Shown here: one piece after another, positions 8,401-15,970 of the stretch
How positions within the stretch are numbered: position 1 is the stretch's first letter
How the letters are laid out: the number at the start of each line of letters is the position of its first letter
Source: Pseudomonas violetae
Lineage (GTDB): Bacteria; Pseudomonadota; Gammaproteobacteria; Pseudomonadales; Pseudomonadaceae
Reading direction: 5' to 3'
Assembly: GCF_023072615.1 (NCBI RefSeq)
Contig: NZ_JAKNRW010000025.1
Span: 1-64,000 of the forward strand
Length of the DNA: 64,000 nucleotides
Translations under genes and position numbers: made by a program
Notes under the pieces: model-generated
Seen by the model: the letters and a program-made list of their open reading frames with translations, nothing else
Told to the model about the DNA's origin: nothing
Databases searched by the model: none

Positions 8401-9039
8401 ATGCCCATCCTCGAGATCCGCCATCCGCTGATCCGTCATAAACTTGGCCTAATGCGCCGTGCAGATATCAGCACCAAGAACTTTCGCGAGCTCGCTCAGG
8501 AAGTCGGTGCACTGCTGACTTATGAAGCCACCAAAGACCTGCCCCTGGAAGCCTACGATATTGAAGGTTGGTGCGGCACCGTGTCGGTCGAGAAAATCGC
8601 CGGCAAGAAAATCACCGTAGTGCCGATCCTGCGCGCCGGCATCGGCATGCTCGAAGGCGTGCTCAGTCTGATCCCGGGCGCCAAGGTCAGCGCCGTGGGC
8701 GTGGCCCGCAATGAAGAAACATTGCAGGCTCACACCTACCTGGAAAAACTGGTTCCGGAGATCAACGAGCGCCTGGCGATGATCATCGACCCGATGCTGG
8801 CCACCGGCAGCTCCATGGTTGCCACCATCGACCTGCTGAAGAAAGCCGGCTGCCGCGACATCCGCGCCATGGTGCTGGTTGCCGCGCCCGAAGGCATTGC
8901 CGCGGTGGAGAAGGCTCACCCGGATGTGACCATCTACACCGCGTCGATCGACGAAAGACTGAATGAACACGGTTACATCATTCCAGGCCTGGGCGATGCC
9001 GGTGACAAGATCTTCGGCACCAAGCAGAAGGACGCTTGA
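8401..9039 (+). CDS. upp: Uracil phosphoribosyltransferase
   Basis: This 212-residue enzyme contains TVVPILRAGIGMLEGV, the PRPP site MIIDPMLATGSSMVATIDL, and the C-terminal uracil-binding GYIIPGLGDAGDKIFGT. It makes UMP from uracil and PRPP. The ATG at 8401 has GGAGC upstream, and family proteins begin with a similar PILEIRHPLIRHKLGLMR. It ends 2 bp before uraA, forming a uracil uptake and salvage operon. The 166 bp between hpt and upp should hold both divergent promoters. Confidence 0.97.
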   Translation: MPILEIRHPLIRHKLGLMRRADISTKNFRELAQEVGALLTYEATKDLPLEAYDIEGWCGTVSVEKIAGKKITVVPILRAGIGMLEGVLSLIPGAKVSAVGVARNEETLQAHTYLEKLVPEINERLAMIIDPMLATGSSMVATIDLLKKAGCRDIRAMVLVAAPEGIAAVEKAHPDVTIYTASIDERLNEHGYIIPGLGDAGDKIFGTKQKDA

Positions 9040-9041
9040 GC

Positions 9042-10316
9042 ATGCAGGATGAGTTCAACGATCCGCTCTGGCGCACGGTCCTGTCCGGCGCGCAGATGCT
9101 GTTCGTGGCCTTCGGCGCCCTGGTACTAATGCCTTTGATTACCGGTCTGGACCCGAACGTGGCCCTGTTCACCGCAGGCCTGGGAACGATCCTGTTCCAG
9201 ATCGTCACCGGCCGTCAGGTCCCGGTATTCCTGGCGTCGAGCTTCGCCTTCATCACTCCGATCATTCTCGCCAAGGGCCAGTTCGGCCTCGCGGCGACCA
9301 TGGGCGGCGTGATGGCGGCAGGCTTCGTCTACACCTTCCTCGGCCTCGCCGTGAAGATCAAAGGCACCGGGTTCATTGACCGCCTGCTGCCCCCAGTGGT
9401 GATTGGCCCGGTGATCATCTCCATCGGCCTGGCCATGGCGCCGATTGCCGCCAACATGGCGATGGGCAAGGCCGACGACGGTACTGAGCTGATTCATTAC
9501 CAGACGGCGATGCTGATCTCGATGCCCGCCCTGCTCACCACCCTGATTGTGGCGGTATTCGGCAAGGGCATTTTCCGCCTGGTACCGATCATCTCCGGGG
9601 TACTGGTGGGGTTCGCCATGGCGTTCTATTTCGGCGTGGTCGACACCGCGAAGATTGCAGCCGCCCCCTGGTTTGCCATTCCGCTCTTCACCGCACCGGA
9701 GTTCAACTGGCAGGCGATCCTGTTCATCGTGCCGGTGGCCCTGGCGCCTGCGATCGAACACATCGGTGGTGTGATTGCCGTCGGCAGCGTCACCGGGCGC
9801 GACTACCTGAAGAAGCCCGGCCTGCATCGCACCCTGCTGGGTGACGGCATTGCGACCACGGCAGCCGGGCTGCTCGGCGGCCCACCCAACACCACCTACG
9901 CCGAAGTGACGGGCGCGGTGATGCTGACCAAGAACTACAACCCGAAAATCATGACCTGGGCGGCGATCTTCGCGATCAGCCTGGCGTTCGTCGGCAAGTT
10001 CGGCGCCCTGCTGCAAAGCATCCCGGTGCCGGTTATGGGCGGGATTCTCTGCCTGCTGTTCGGCTCGATCGCGGCAGTGGGGATGAACACGTTGATTCGC
10101 CACAAGATCGATCTCGGCGAAGCGCGCAACCTGGTGATTGTATCGGTGACACTGGTGTTCGGGATTGGCGGGGTGCTGGTTGGCACTGGCACTGGACCGG
10201 ACGATTTCGGCCTGAAGGGCATTGCGCTGTGCGCGGTGGTGGCCATTGCCCTGAACCTGCTGCTGCCAGGGAATGACAGCTGGAAGCACAAGAAAGCGGA
10301 TGAGCCGCTGATTTAA
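9042..10316 (+). CDS. uraA: Uracil permease (NCS2 family)
   Basis: This 424-residue polytopic protein has about 14 hydrophobic segments and the NCS2 signatures VGSVTGRDYLKKPGLHRTLL and GGPPNTTYAEVTGAV, including the QxG-like region found in UraA. It imports uracil with protons across the inner membrane. The ATG at 9042 follows AGAAGGA, which lies inside the end of upp, so translation is likely coupled. The next gene downstream, hemH, is convergent. Confidence 0.95.
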   Translation: MQDEFNDPLWRTVLSGAQMLFVAFGALVLMPLITGLDPNVALFTAGLGTILFQIVTGRQVPVFLASSFAFITPIILAKGQFGLAATMGGVMAAGFVYTFLGLAVKIKGTGFIDRLLPPVVIGPVIISIGLAMAPIAANMAMGKADDGTELIHYQTAMLISMPALLTTLIVAVFGKGIFRLVPIISGVLVGFAMAFYFGVVDTAKIAAAPWFAIPLFTAPEFNWQAILFIVPVALAPAIEHIGGVIAVGSVTGRDYLKKPGLHRTLLGDGIATTAAGLLGGPPNTTYAEVTGAVMLTKNYNPKIMTWAAIFAISLAFVGKFGALLQSIPVPVMGGILCLLFGSIAAVGMNTLIRHKIDLGEARNLVIVSVTLVFGIGGVLVGTGTGPDDFGLKGIALCAVVAIALNLLLPGNDSWKHKKADEPLI

Positions 10317-10372
10317 CCAGGCTCAAGGTTTTCGCAGGCTGACAGGAAGCCTTCGTCGGAATGCCGCCCAGA

Positions 10373-10461
10373 CCAAGCCCGCTCCTACATTGGACTTTCA
10401 GTGTGCACAATGTTTTGTTCAGCACTTATCCAAAATGGGAGCGGGCTTGCTCGCGAAGCTT
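10373..10461. repeat. REP-type repeats, one full and one partial
   Basis: CAAGCCCGCTCCTACATTGG at 10373 is the inverse of TGGGAGCGGGCTTGCTCGCG at about 10436-10455. The pair lies between the convergent ends of uraA and hemH and can fold into a hairpin. Confidence 0.8.
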
Positions 10462-11487
10462 TTAGAGCGCCAAAGGCGCTCTCTCGCACAAGGTGCTCAA
10501 CGCCTTCGCCCACTGCGGGTCATCATTCAGACAAGGCACCAGCACCAACTCCTCTCCCCCCGCTTCGCGGAACAGCTCCAACCCACGGTCGCCAATCTCT
10601 TCCAGGGTCTCGATGCAATCGGCAACAAACGCCGGACACATCACCAGCACTTTCTTCACCCCCATTCCGGCCAGCTCATCAAGGCGGGCTTCGGTGTAGG
10701 GTTCGATCCACTTCGCCCGCCCCAGGCGTGACTGGAATGACACCGACCATTTGCCATTCGCCAGCCCCATCCGTTTGGCAAACTCCGATGCGGTGCGCAG
10801 GCATTGGGCGCGATAGCAGGTGGCCAACACTTCTGGCGAAGCGTTCCTGCAGCACTCTTCATTCTTGAAACAATGCTGCCCCGTGGGGTCCAGCTTGGTC
10901 AGGTGCCGCTCGGGCAAGCCGTGAAAACTCAGCAACAGGTGATCGTAATCCTGCTCCAGGTACGGCTTCGCACTGGCAACCAGCGCGTCGAGGTACTCCG
11001 GCTGATCGTAAAACGGCTGCAGCACCGAGAACTGCACATCAAGCTTGCGCTCGCGCACGACCCGCCGCGCCTCTTCAATCACCGTAGTCACGGTGCTGTC
11101 GGCAAATTGCGGATAAAGCGGTGCGAGGGTAATTCGCTTATGGCCCTGGGCGACCAGTTCCAATAGCTTGGACTCGATCGACGGCTCGCCGTAACGCATG
11201 GCCAGCTCAACGGGCCCCTGGGTCCACTGCGAGATCATTGCCTGCTGCAGGCGACGGCTGAGCACCACCAGCGGCGAGCCCTCCTCCCACCAGATCGAGG
11301 CGTAGGCGTGAGCTGACTGTTCCGGGCGCTTGATCAGGATCAGCGACACCAGCAGGCGTCGCACCGGCCATGGCAAGTCGATCACATACGGGTCCATGAG
11401 AAATTGATTGAGGTAACTGCGCACATCCGCCACCGAAGTGGAGGCCGGGGAGCCCAGGTTGACCAGAAGCAATGCGTGATCGGTCAT
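10462..11487 (-). CDS. hemH: Ferrochelatase
   Basis: This 340-residue enzyme has LLVNLGSPASTSVADVRSYL at the N-terminus, LLLSFHGLPERHL (catalytic His), and VLVMCPAFVADCIETLEEI (conserved Glu), all typical of HemH. It inserts ferrous iron into protoporphyrin IX, the last haem step, at the membrane surface. FKNEECCRNASPEVL resembles the cysteine-containing insert of some bacterial members. The ATG at 11487 lies 13 bp after the TIGR01777 stop, so the two are cotranscribed. The in-frame extension to 11601 overlaps that gene and is rejected. Confidence 0.95.
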   Translation of the reverse strand: MTDHALLLVNLGSPASTSVADVRSYLNQFLMDPYVIDLPWPVRRLLVSLILIKRPEQSAHAYASIWWEEGSPLVVLSRRLQQAMISQWTQGPVELAMRYGEPSIESKLLELVAQGHKRITLAPLYPQFADSTVTTVIEEARRVVRERKLDVQFSVLQPFYDQPEYLDALVASAKPYLEQDYDHLLLSFHGLPERHLTKLDPTGQHCFKNEECCRNASPEVLATCYRAQCLRTASEFAKRMGLANGKWSVSFQSRLGRAKWIEPYTEARLDELAGMGVKKVLVMCPAFVADCIETLEEIGDRGLELFREAGGEELVLVPCLNDDPQWAKALSTLCERAPLAL

Positions 11488-11500
11488 GCAATGTCCTATT

Positions 11501-12403
11501 TCAAAGGCGGCTGGACAAGTCGTCCAAAGCCGCACGCAAATCGGTGAACTGGAAGGTAAAACCCGCTTCCAGCAAGCGGACCGGCATGGCCTTCTGGCCA
11601 CCCAGCAACAGCAGCGACATTTCCCCCAGACACACTTTCAACACCAGGGTCGGCATTGGCATGAACGCTGGACGATGCAAAACGGCACCCAGGGTTTTGG
11701 CGAATTCACTATTGCGCACCGGTTTCGGCGCACAGGCATTATAAGGACCGCTGGCAGTGTTCTGGTGCAGAAGAAAATCAATCAAGGCGATCTGATCCTT
11801 GATATGGATCCACGGCATCCATTGCCGACCATTGCCCAGAGGCCCGCCCATCGCGAGTTTGAAGGGCAGCAACAGGCGCGACAAAAAGCCGCCGTCGGCC
11901 GACAACACCAGCCCGGTGCGGATCAGGATGACACGGATGCCCAAGGCCTCCGCGCGCAGGGCGGTCTCTTCCCAGGCAATGCACAGCTGACTGGCAAAAT
12001 CGTCAATCACTGGCGCCGACTCCTCGGTCAGCTCACGCTCGCCGCCGTCGCCGTACCAGCCGACCGCAGAACCGGAGATCAACACCGCTGGTTTCCGTTC
12101 GCGGGTGTCCAGCCAGGCCAGCAAGGTTTCGGTCAGCGCGATGCGGCTGCTCCACAACAGCGCCTTGCGTTTGGATGTCCAGGGTCGATCGGCAATCGGA
12201 GCGCCTGCAAGATTGACGATGGCATCGACAGGCGTCTGCCCCAGGTCTTCCAGCCGGGCAATTCCACGGACCTCGGTGCCGCAGATTTTCGCAACCTTTT
12301 CAGGTTGGCGGCTCCAGACGGTCAGCGTGTGTCCCTGGCTCAGCCAGTGTCGGCAAAGTTGGCGCCCTATCAAACCAGTACCGCCGGTCAGCAATATGTG
12401 CAT
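11501..12403 (-). CDS. TIGR01777 family NAD(P)-dependent epimerase-like protein (YfcH family)
   Basis: This 300-residue SDR-type protein starts MHILLTGGTGLIGRQLCRHW with the TGGTGxIG nucleotide-binding loop. It contains VDAIVNLAGAPIADRPW and SGSAVGWYGDGGERELTE, typical of the YfcH/TIGR01777 group. The reaction is unknown. A C-terminal DUF1731-type segment is present (KVCLGEMSLLLLGGQKAM). GAGGAAGAAGTC precedes the ATG. It heads a unit with hemH, matching PA4656-PA4655. Confidence 0.88.
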   Translation of the reverse strand: MHILLTGGTGLIGRQLCRHWLSQGHTLTVWSRQPEKVAKICGTEVRGIARLEDLGQTPVDAIVNLAGAPIADRPWTSKRKALLWSSRIALTETLLAWLDTRERKPAVLISGSAVGWYGDGGERELTEESAPVIDDFASQLCIAWEETALRAEALGIRVILIRTGLVLSADGGFLSRLLLPFKLAMGGPLGNGRQWMPWIHIKDQIALIDFLLHQNTASGPYNACAPKPVRNSEFAKTLGAVLHRPAFMPMPTLVLKVCLGEMSLLLLGGQKAMPVRLLEAGFTFQFTDLRAALDDLSSRL

Positions 12404-12545
12404 GACTTCTTCCTCGCGTGGCCTTTTATCCTGCTCACTAGTCTATTTTTATAAGCAGGGATCTTTGGTGTCGGGCAGTGTCTGTTTAAACAATAGGCCA
12501 ACCTGTCAGAACTAGAACGCTAAAAGTTATACCAAAAAACAATAT

Positions 12546-12578
12546 TGTACAGGTTTAAACCACGGCGTAGTCTGTACA
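12546..12578. promoter_or_regulatory. TGTACA motifs upstream of the FAD oxidoreductase gene
   Basis: Two exact TGTACA hexamers lie at 12546-12551 and 12573-12578, just ahead of the start codon at 12599. A degenerate copy (TATACC at 12528) sits 12 bases before the first. The same hexamer is paired with a 12-base spacer at the second promoter of this cluster, so I infer a shared operator for the MerR-type regulator encoded at 15029. Confidence 0.5.
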
Positions 12579-12598
12579 GAAAGGTAAACGAGGCCCCT

Positions 12599-13585
12599 AT
12601 GACTGTACCTATCGCAATCATCGGCACCGGCATCGCCGGGCTCTCCGCCGCCCAAGCCCTCACGGAGCTCGGGCATGTTGTCCAACTTTTCGATAAAAGC
12701 CGCGGCAGTGGCGGTCGCATGTCGAGCAAGCGCAGCGATGCGGGGGCCCTGGACATGGGCGCGCAGTATTTCACTGCACGTGACCGTCGCTTCGTCAACG
12801 AAGTGCAGCGCTGGCAGGCCCAGGGCTGGGTCGCCGAATGGACGCCGCAGCTGTATACCTTCCAAGGTGGCCAGCTCAACCTGTCACCGGATGAACAGAC
12901 CCGCTGGGTTGGCACGCCACGCATGAGCGCCATCACCCGCGGCCTGCTAGGCGACCTGCAGGCGCAATTCGGTTGCCGGATTACCGAGGTGTATCGCGGT
13001 GAGCAGCACTGGCACCTGCAAGATGCCGAAGGCTTTACCCATGGGCCATTCAGCCACGTGGTCATTGCCACACCCGCCCCACAGGCGACCGCCTTGCTCG
13101 CTTCAGCGCCGAAGCTCGCCGGTGCCGCCGCCGGGGTGAAAATGGACCCGACCTGGGCCATCGCATTGGCGTTCGACCAGCCGCTGGATACACCCATGGA
13201 AGGTTGCTTCGTACAAGACAGCCCGCTCGACTGGCTGGCCCGCAACCGCAGCAAACCGGGACGTGACACCACCCTGGACACTTGGGTGCTGCACGCGACC
13301 AGCGCCTGGAGCCGGCAACACATTGACCTGCCCAAGGAAGCTGTGATCGAACAATTGCACGGCGCCTTCGCGGAACTGTTGCACAGCGCCATGCCCGCTC
13401 CGACCTTCAGCCTGGCCCATCGCTGGCTCTACGCCCGGCCCGCCAGCAGCCATGAATGGGGCACCCTGGCTGACGCCGATCTGGGACTCTATGCTTGCGG
13501 CGACTGGTGCCTGTCAGGCCGCGTTGAAGGTGCCTGGCTCAGCGGCCAGGAAGCTGCCCGCCGTTTGCACGAGCACCTGCAATGA
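12599..13585 (+). CDS. NAD(P)/FAD-dependent amine-oxidase-like oxidoreductase
   Basis: This 328-residue protein starts with the Rossmann loop IAIIGTGIAGLSAAQALTE, followed by LFDKSRGSGGRMSSKR, the second FAD-contacting block. The C-terminus GLYACGDWCLSGRVEGAWLS is the third FAD motif (GD...G.R.EGA). It resembles renalase-like/amine-oxidase flavoproteins found beside photolyase in light-response clusters. The substrate is unknown. The ATG at 12599 has GAGG about ten bases upstream. It overlaps the Trp-rich gene by 4 bp. TGTACA motifs in its promoter link it to the cluster at 14069-22098. Confidence 0.82.
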   Translation: MTVPIAIIGTGIAGLSAAQALTELGHVVQLFDKSRGSGGRMSSKRSDAGALDMGAQYFTARDRRFVNEVQRWQAQGWVAEWTPQLYTFQGGQLNLSPDEQTRWVGTPRMSAITRGLLGDLQAQFGCRITEVYRGEQHWHLQDAEGFTHGPFSHVVIATPAPQATALLASAPKLAGAAAGVKMDPTWAIALAFDQPLDTPMEGCFVQDSPLDWLARNRSKPGRDTTLDTWVLHATSAWSRQHIDLPKEAVIEQLHGAFAELLHSAMPAPTFSLAHRWLYARPASSHEWGTLADADLGLYACGDWCLSGRVEGAWLSGQEAARRLHEHLQ

Positions 13586-13797
13586 ATAGTATCAACCCAG
13601 GTAAACTGCTGCTGTCAAAATGGACAGCAGCCCACCCGCAACACCGCGAAAAACATTTTATGGTGACCGAGCTGTTCCGTGACGAGGAAGGCGTGGTTTT
13701 GGAAATTGAATTGCAGGCAGTGTTGACCAAGCGCAGCCAGCGCCTGAGCTGGCAAACCCTGAAAAACAGCGACACCTGGATACTGGGCTGGAATTAA
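13582..13797 (+). CDS. TIGR02450 family Trp-rich small protein
   Basis: This 71-residue protein begins MNSINPGKLLLSKWTAAHPQ, continues REKHFMVTEL and ends LKNSDTWILGWN. This is the pattern of TIGR02450 Trp-rich proteins, which have conserved W in LLSKWTA and at the C-terminus. The function is unknown, but these genes commonly neighbour photolyase and cryptochrome genes. The start ATG overlaps the upstream stop (ATGA), so translation is coupled to the FAD oxidoreductase. Confidence 0.85.
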   Translation: MNSINPGKLLLSKWTAAHPQHREKHFMVTELFRDEEGVVLEIELQAVLTKRSQRLSWQTLKNSDTWILGWN

Positions 13798-13800
13798 CCC

Positions 13801-13903
13801 CTGTAGGAGCGAGCTTGCTCGCGAAGAAATCCCAGACGCCGCGTTCATCCAGGTTTCCCGCGTCATCGTTAACCACCATCGCGAGTAAGCTTGCCCCTGC
13901 AGA
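13801..13903. repeat. REP pair
   Basis: CTGTAGGAGCGAGCTTGCTC at 13801 and its degenerate inverse ATCGCGAGTAAGCTTGCCCC near 13878 make a REP doublet directly after the Trp-rich gene. It separates the first TGTACA-linked unit from the promoter of the second. Confidence 0.85.
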
Positions 13904-13972
13904 GTCATCGCGGCCAAACGCCGCCCGTGGCAACCCCCACCGACGGGGCATGCATAAGCCCTTCATAAAACC

Positions 13973-14046
13973 TGTACAAATCATTTGACTTGTACAGCTT
14001 CGAATCTATGATGAAGTCATGTTGTACAGATCTTCGGATTTGTACA
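13973..14046 (+). promoter_or_regulatory. Promoter with two TGTACA-N12-TGTACA operators for the DUF523-merR-phr operon
   Basis: TGTACA occurs at 13973, 13991, 14023 and 14041. Both pairs have exactly 12 bases between hexamers (18-bp repeat), and the pairs are 50 bp apart. A sigma70-like promoter, TTGACT (13985-13990), 16 bases, TATGAT (14007-14012), is overlapped by the first pair at its -35 box. The second pair lies downstream of the start point, before the ribosome site GAGGTG. The arrangement suggests repression, by inference autorepression by the MerR-type product at 15029. Confidence 0.7.
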
Positions 14047-14068
14047 GGTCTGGATTCGAGGTGCTCTG

Positions 14069-15028
14069 ATGTCCAACTCCGCCGTGAAACCGAAAATTGC
14101 CATAAGCGCCTGCCTCATGGGCGCCGAAGTTCGCTTCAACGGCGGACACAAGGAATCGCGCCTGTGCAGTCGCACACTCACCGATTACTTTGATTTCGTG
14201 CCGGTTTGCCCTGAAGTGGCGATAGGCCTGGGCATTCCTCGCCAACCGATTCGCCTGGTTGGCGATGCTGAACATCCTCAAGCAGTCGGCACGGTCAACC
14301 CAGACCTTAACGTCACTGAACCTCTGGCTGCCTATGGCGAGAAAATGGCCACCGAACTGGGCGATATCTGCGGCTACATCTTTATGCAGAAATCACCCTC
14401 ATGCGGCCTGGACCGGGTCAAGGTTTACCACGCCAACGGTGCACCGGTAGACGGTGGCGGTCGTGGCATCTACGCCCAGGCCTTCTGCGCGCGTCATCCG
14501 GATTTACCCGTGGAAGAAGACGGCAGACTCAATGACCCGGTACTGCGGGAAAACTTCCTGACTCGGGTATTCGCCTATAGCGCCTGGCAACAATTATTGC
14601 GAGAAGGCCTCAGCCGTCGCGGCCTCACCGAATTCCACTCCCGCTACAAATACCAACTGATGGCCCACAACCCGGTGCAATACAAAACCTTGGGCAACCT
14701 GTTGGGCACTATGGGTCAGACAGAGCCGGAAACAATCGGCCCGCGCTATTTCAGCGAGCTGATGGCAGCCTTGAAAAAGTGCGCCACGCGGCGCACCCAT
14801 ACCAATGTCCTGCAGCACATCAGCGGTTACCTCAAACAGGCGATCAGCGCCGAAGACAAAGAGGAAATGCAGCGCGTCATTGGCCAATATCGCCACGGCA
14901 TCGTGCCACTGGTCGTGCCGATGACCCTGCTCAAGCACCACTTCCGCCAACACCCGGATCCTTACATCGCGCAGCAGGTTTACCTGCAACCGCACCCGGA
15001 AAACCTCAGCCTGCGAAATGCGATTTAA
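14069..15028 (+). CDS. DUF523 and DUF1722 domain protein (YbgA-type)
   Basis: This 319-residue two-domain protein has a DUF523 N-terminal part (about 10-160) with three conserved cysteines in IAISACLMGAEVRFNGG, ESRLCSRTL and KSPSCGLDRV. A DUF1722 C-terminal part (about 190-310) includes FHSRYKYQLMAHNPVQYKTL. Stand-alone DUF523 proteins include 2-thiouracil desulfidases, where the Cys residues hold an Fe-S cluster; whether this fusion does the same is unknown. DUF1722/YbgA is a classic photolyase neighbour. It is the first gene of the operon, and the MerR gene starts on the next base after its stop. Confidence 0.88.
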   Translation: MSNSAVKPKIAISACLMGAEVRFNGGHKESRLCSRTLTDYFDFVPVCPEVAIGLGIPRQPIRLVGDAEHPQAVGTVNPDLNVTEPLAAYGEKMATELGDICGYIFMQKSPSCGLDRVKVYHANGAPVDGGGRGIYAQAFCARHPDLPVEEDGRLNDPVLRENFLTRVFAYSAWQQLLREGLSRRGLTEFHSRYKYQLMAHNPVQYKTLGNLLGTMGQTEPETIGPRYFSELMAALKKCATRRTHTNVLQHISGYLKQAISAEDKEEMQRVIGQYRHGIVPLVVPMTLLKHHFRQHPDPYIAQQVYLQPHPENLSLRNAI

Positions 15029-15970
15029 ATGACTAACCAACTCGACACCAGCGCCGGCGAAGACCTCGGCGACGATTTCAAGAAAGCCCTGGACGAAGGC
15101 TGGCTGCCGATCCGTGAAGTGGCCCGGCAAACAGGAGTCAACGCCGTGACACTGCGCGCCTGGGAGCGGCGCTATGGTCTGATCGTGCCGCAACGTACAC
15201 CCAAGGGGCACCGGCTGTTCTCGGCTGAACATGTGCAACGCATCCTGACCATTCTCACCTGGCTCAATCGCGGAGTAGCCGTCAGCCAGGTCAAGCAACT
15301 GCTCGACACCCCGCAGGTGATCATCGAACCGATCGAAAACGATTGGCATGTGCTGCGCCAGACCTTGCTGCTGGCAGTCACCGGCTTGAGCGAACGAGCC
15401 CTCGACGACACCGTCAATCAGGCGATGGCGCTGTATCCGCCGCGGACCTTGTGCGAACAACTGCTGCTGCCGCTGCTCAAGGAACTGGAGCAACGCTGGC
15501 AGGGCCAGTTTGGCGCGCAGATGGAGCGAGGATTCTTTTATTCCTGGTTGCGCAGCAAGTTTGGCGCGCGCATCTACCACAACAACCGGCAGTTACGCGG
15601 CGCGCCGCTACTGCTGGTCAATCAATCGGACCTGCCACTGGAACCCCACCTGTGGCTGACGGCCTGGCTGGTCAGCAGCGCCGACTGCCCCGTCGAGGTG
15701 TTCGACTGGCCGCTACCGACCGGGGAGCTGGCCCTGGCGGTTGAACACCTGCAAGCCCGCGGCGTGCTGCTGTACTCCAGCAAAGCGATGAATCTTGCGC
15801 AGCTGCCGAAACTTTTTAACGGTGTCGGTTGCCCAAAATTGATTGCCGGACCAACTGTCTGCATCCACCACGTCGAGTTGTCCGCAAAAACCTCCGGTAT
15901 TCCAGAGCTGTTCCTGGCCGAAGATCCCCTGTCGGCACATCATGAACTGGTTCTGCGGGGAGTTATCTGA
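15029..15970 (+). CDS. MerR family regulator, LitR/CarH-like without a clear B12-binding signature
   Basis: This 313-residue regulator has an N-terminal winged helix (about 25-95) with PIREVARQTGVNAVTLRAWE, RYGLIVPQRTPKGHRLFS and LNRGVAVSQVKQLL. The remaining region aligns in position with the B12-dependent domain of LitR/CarH light sensors. Where those have W-x9-EH, this protein has RWQGQFGAQMERGF, in which the spacing is one shorter and His is replaced by Arg. I infer a cobalamin-independent member like those reported in pseudomonads. It probably binds the TGTACA pairs upstream of its own operon. Its stop overlaps the photolyase start by 1 bp. Confidence 0.82.
   Translation: MTNQLDTSAGEDLGDDFKKALDEGWLPIREVARQTGVNAVTLRAWERRYGLIVPQRTPKGHRLFSAEHVQRILTILTWLNRGVAVSQVKQLLDTPQVIIEPIENDWHVLRQTLLLAVTGLSERALDDTVNQAMALYPPRTLCEQLLLPLLKELEQRWQGQFGAQMERGFFYSWLRSKFGARIYHNNRQLRGAPLLLVNQSDLPLEPHLWLTAWLVSSADCPVEVFDWPLPTGELALAVEHLQARGVLLYSSKAMNLAQLPKLFNGVGCPKLIAGPTVCIHHVELSAKTSGIPELFLAEDPLSAHHELVLRGVI

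Noticed and set aside
9126..10289. Minus-strand open frame opposite uraA
   Set aside because: It is extremely His/Arg/Gln-rich and lies wholly within a clear permease gene; an artefact of G+C-rich codons.
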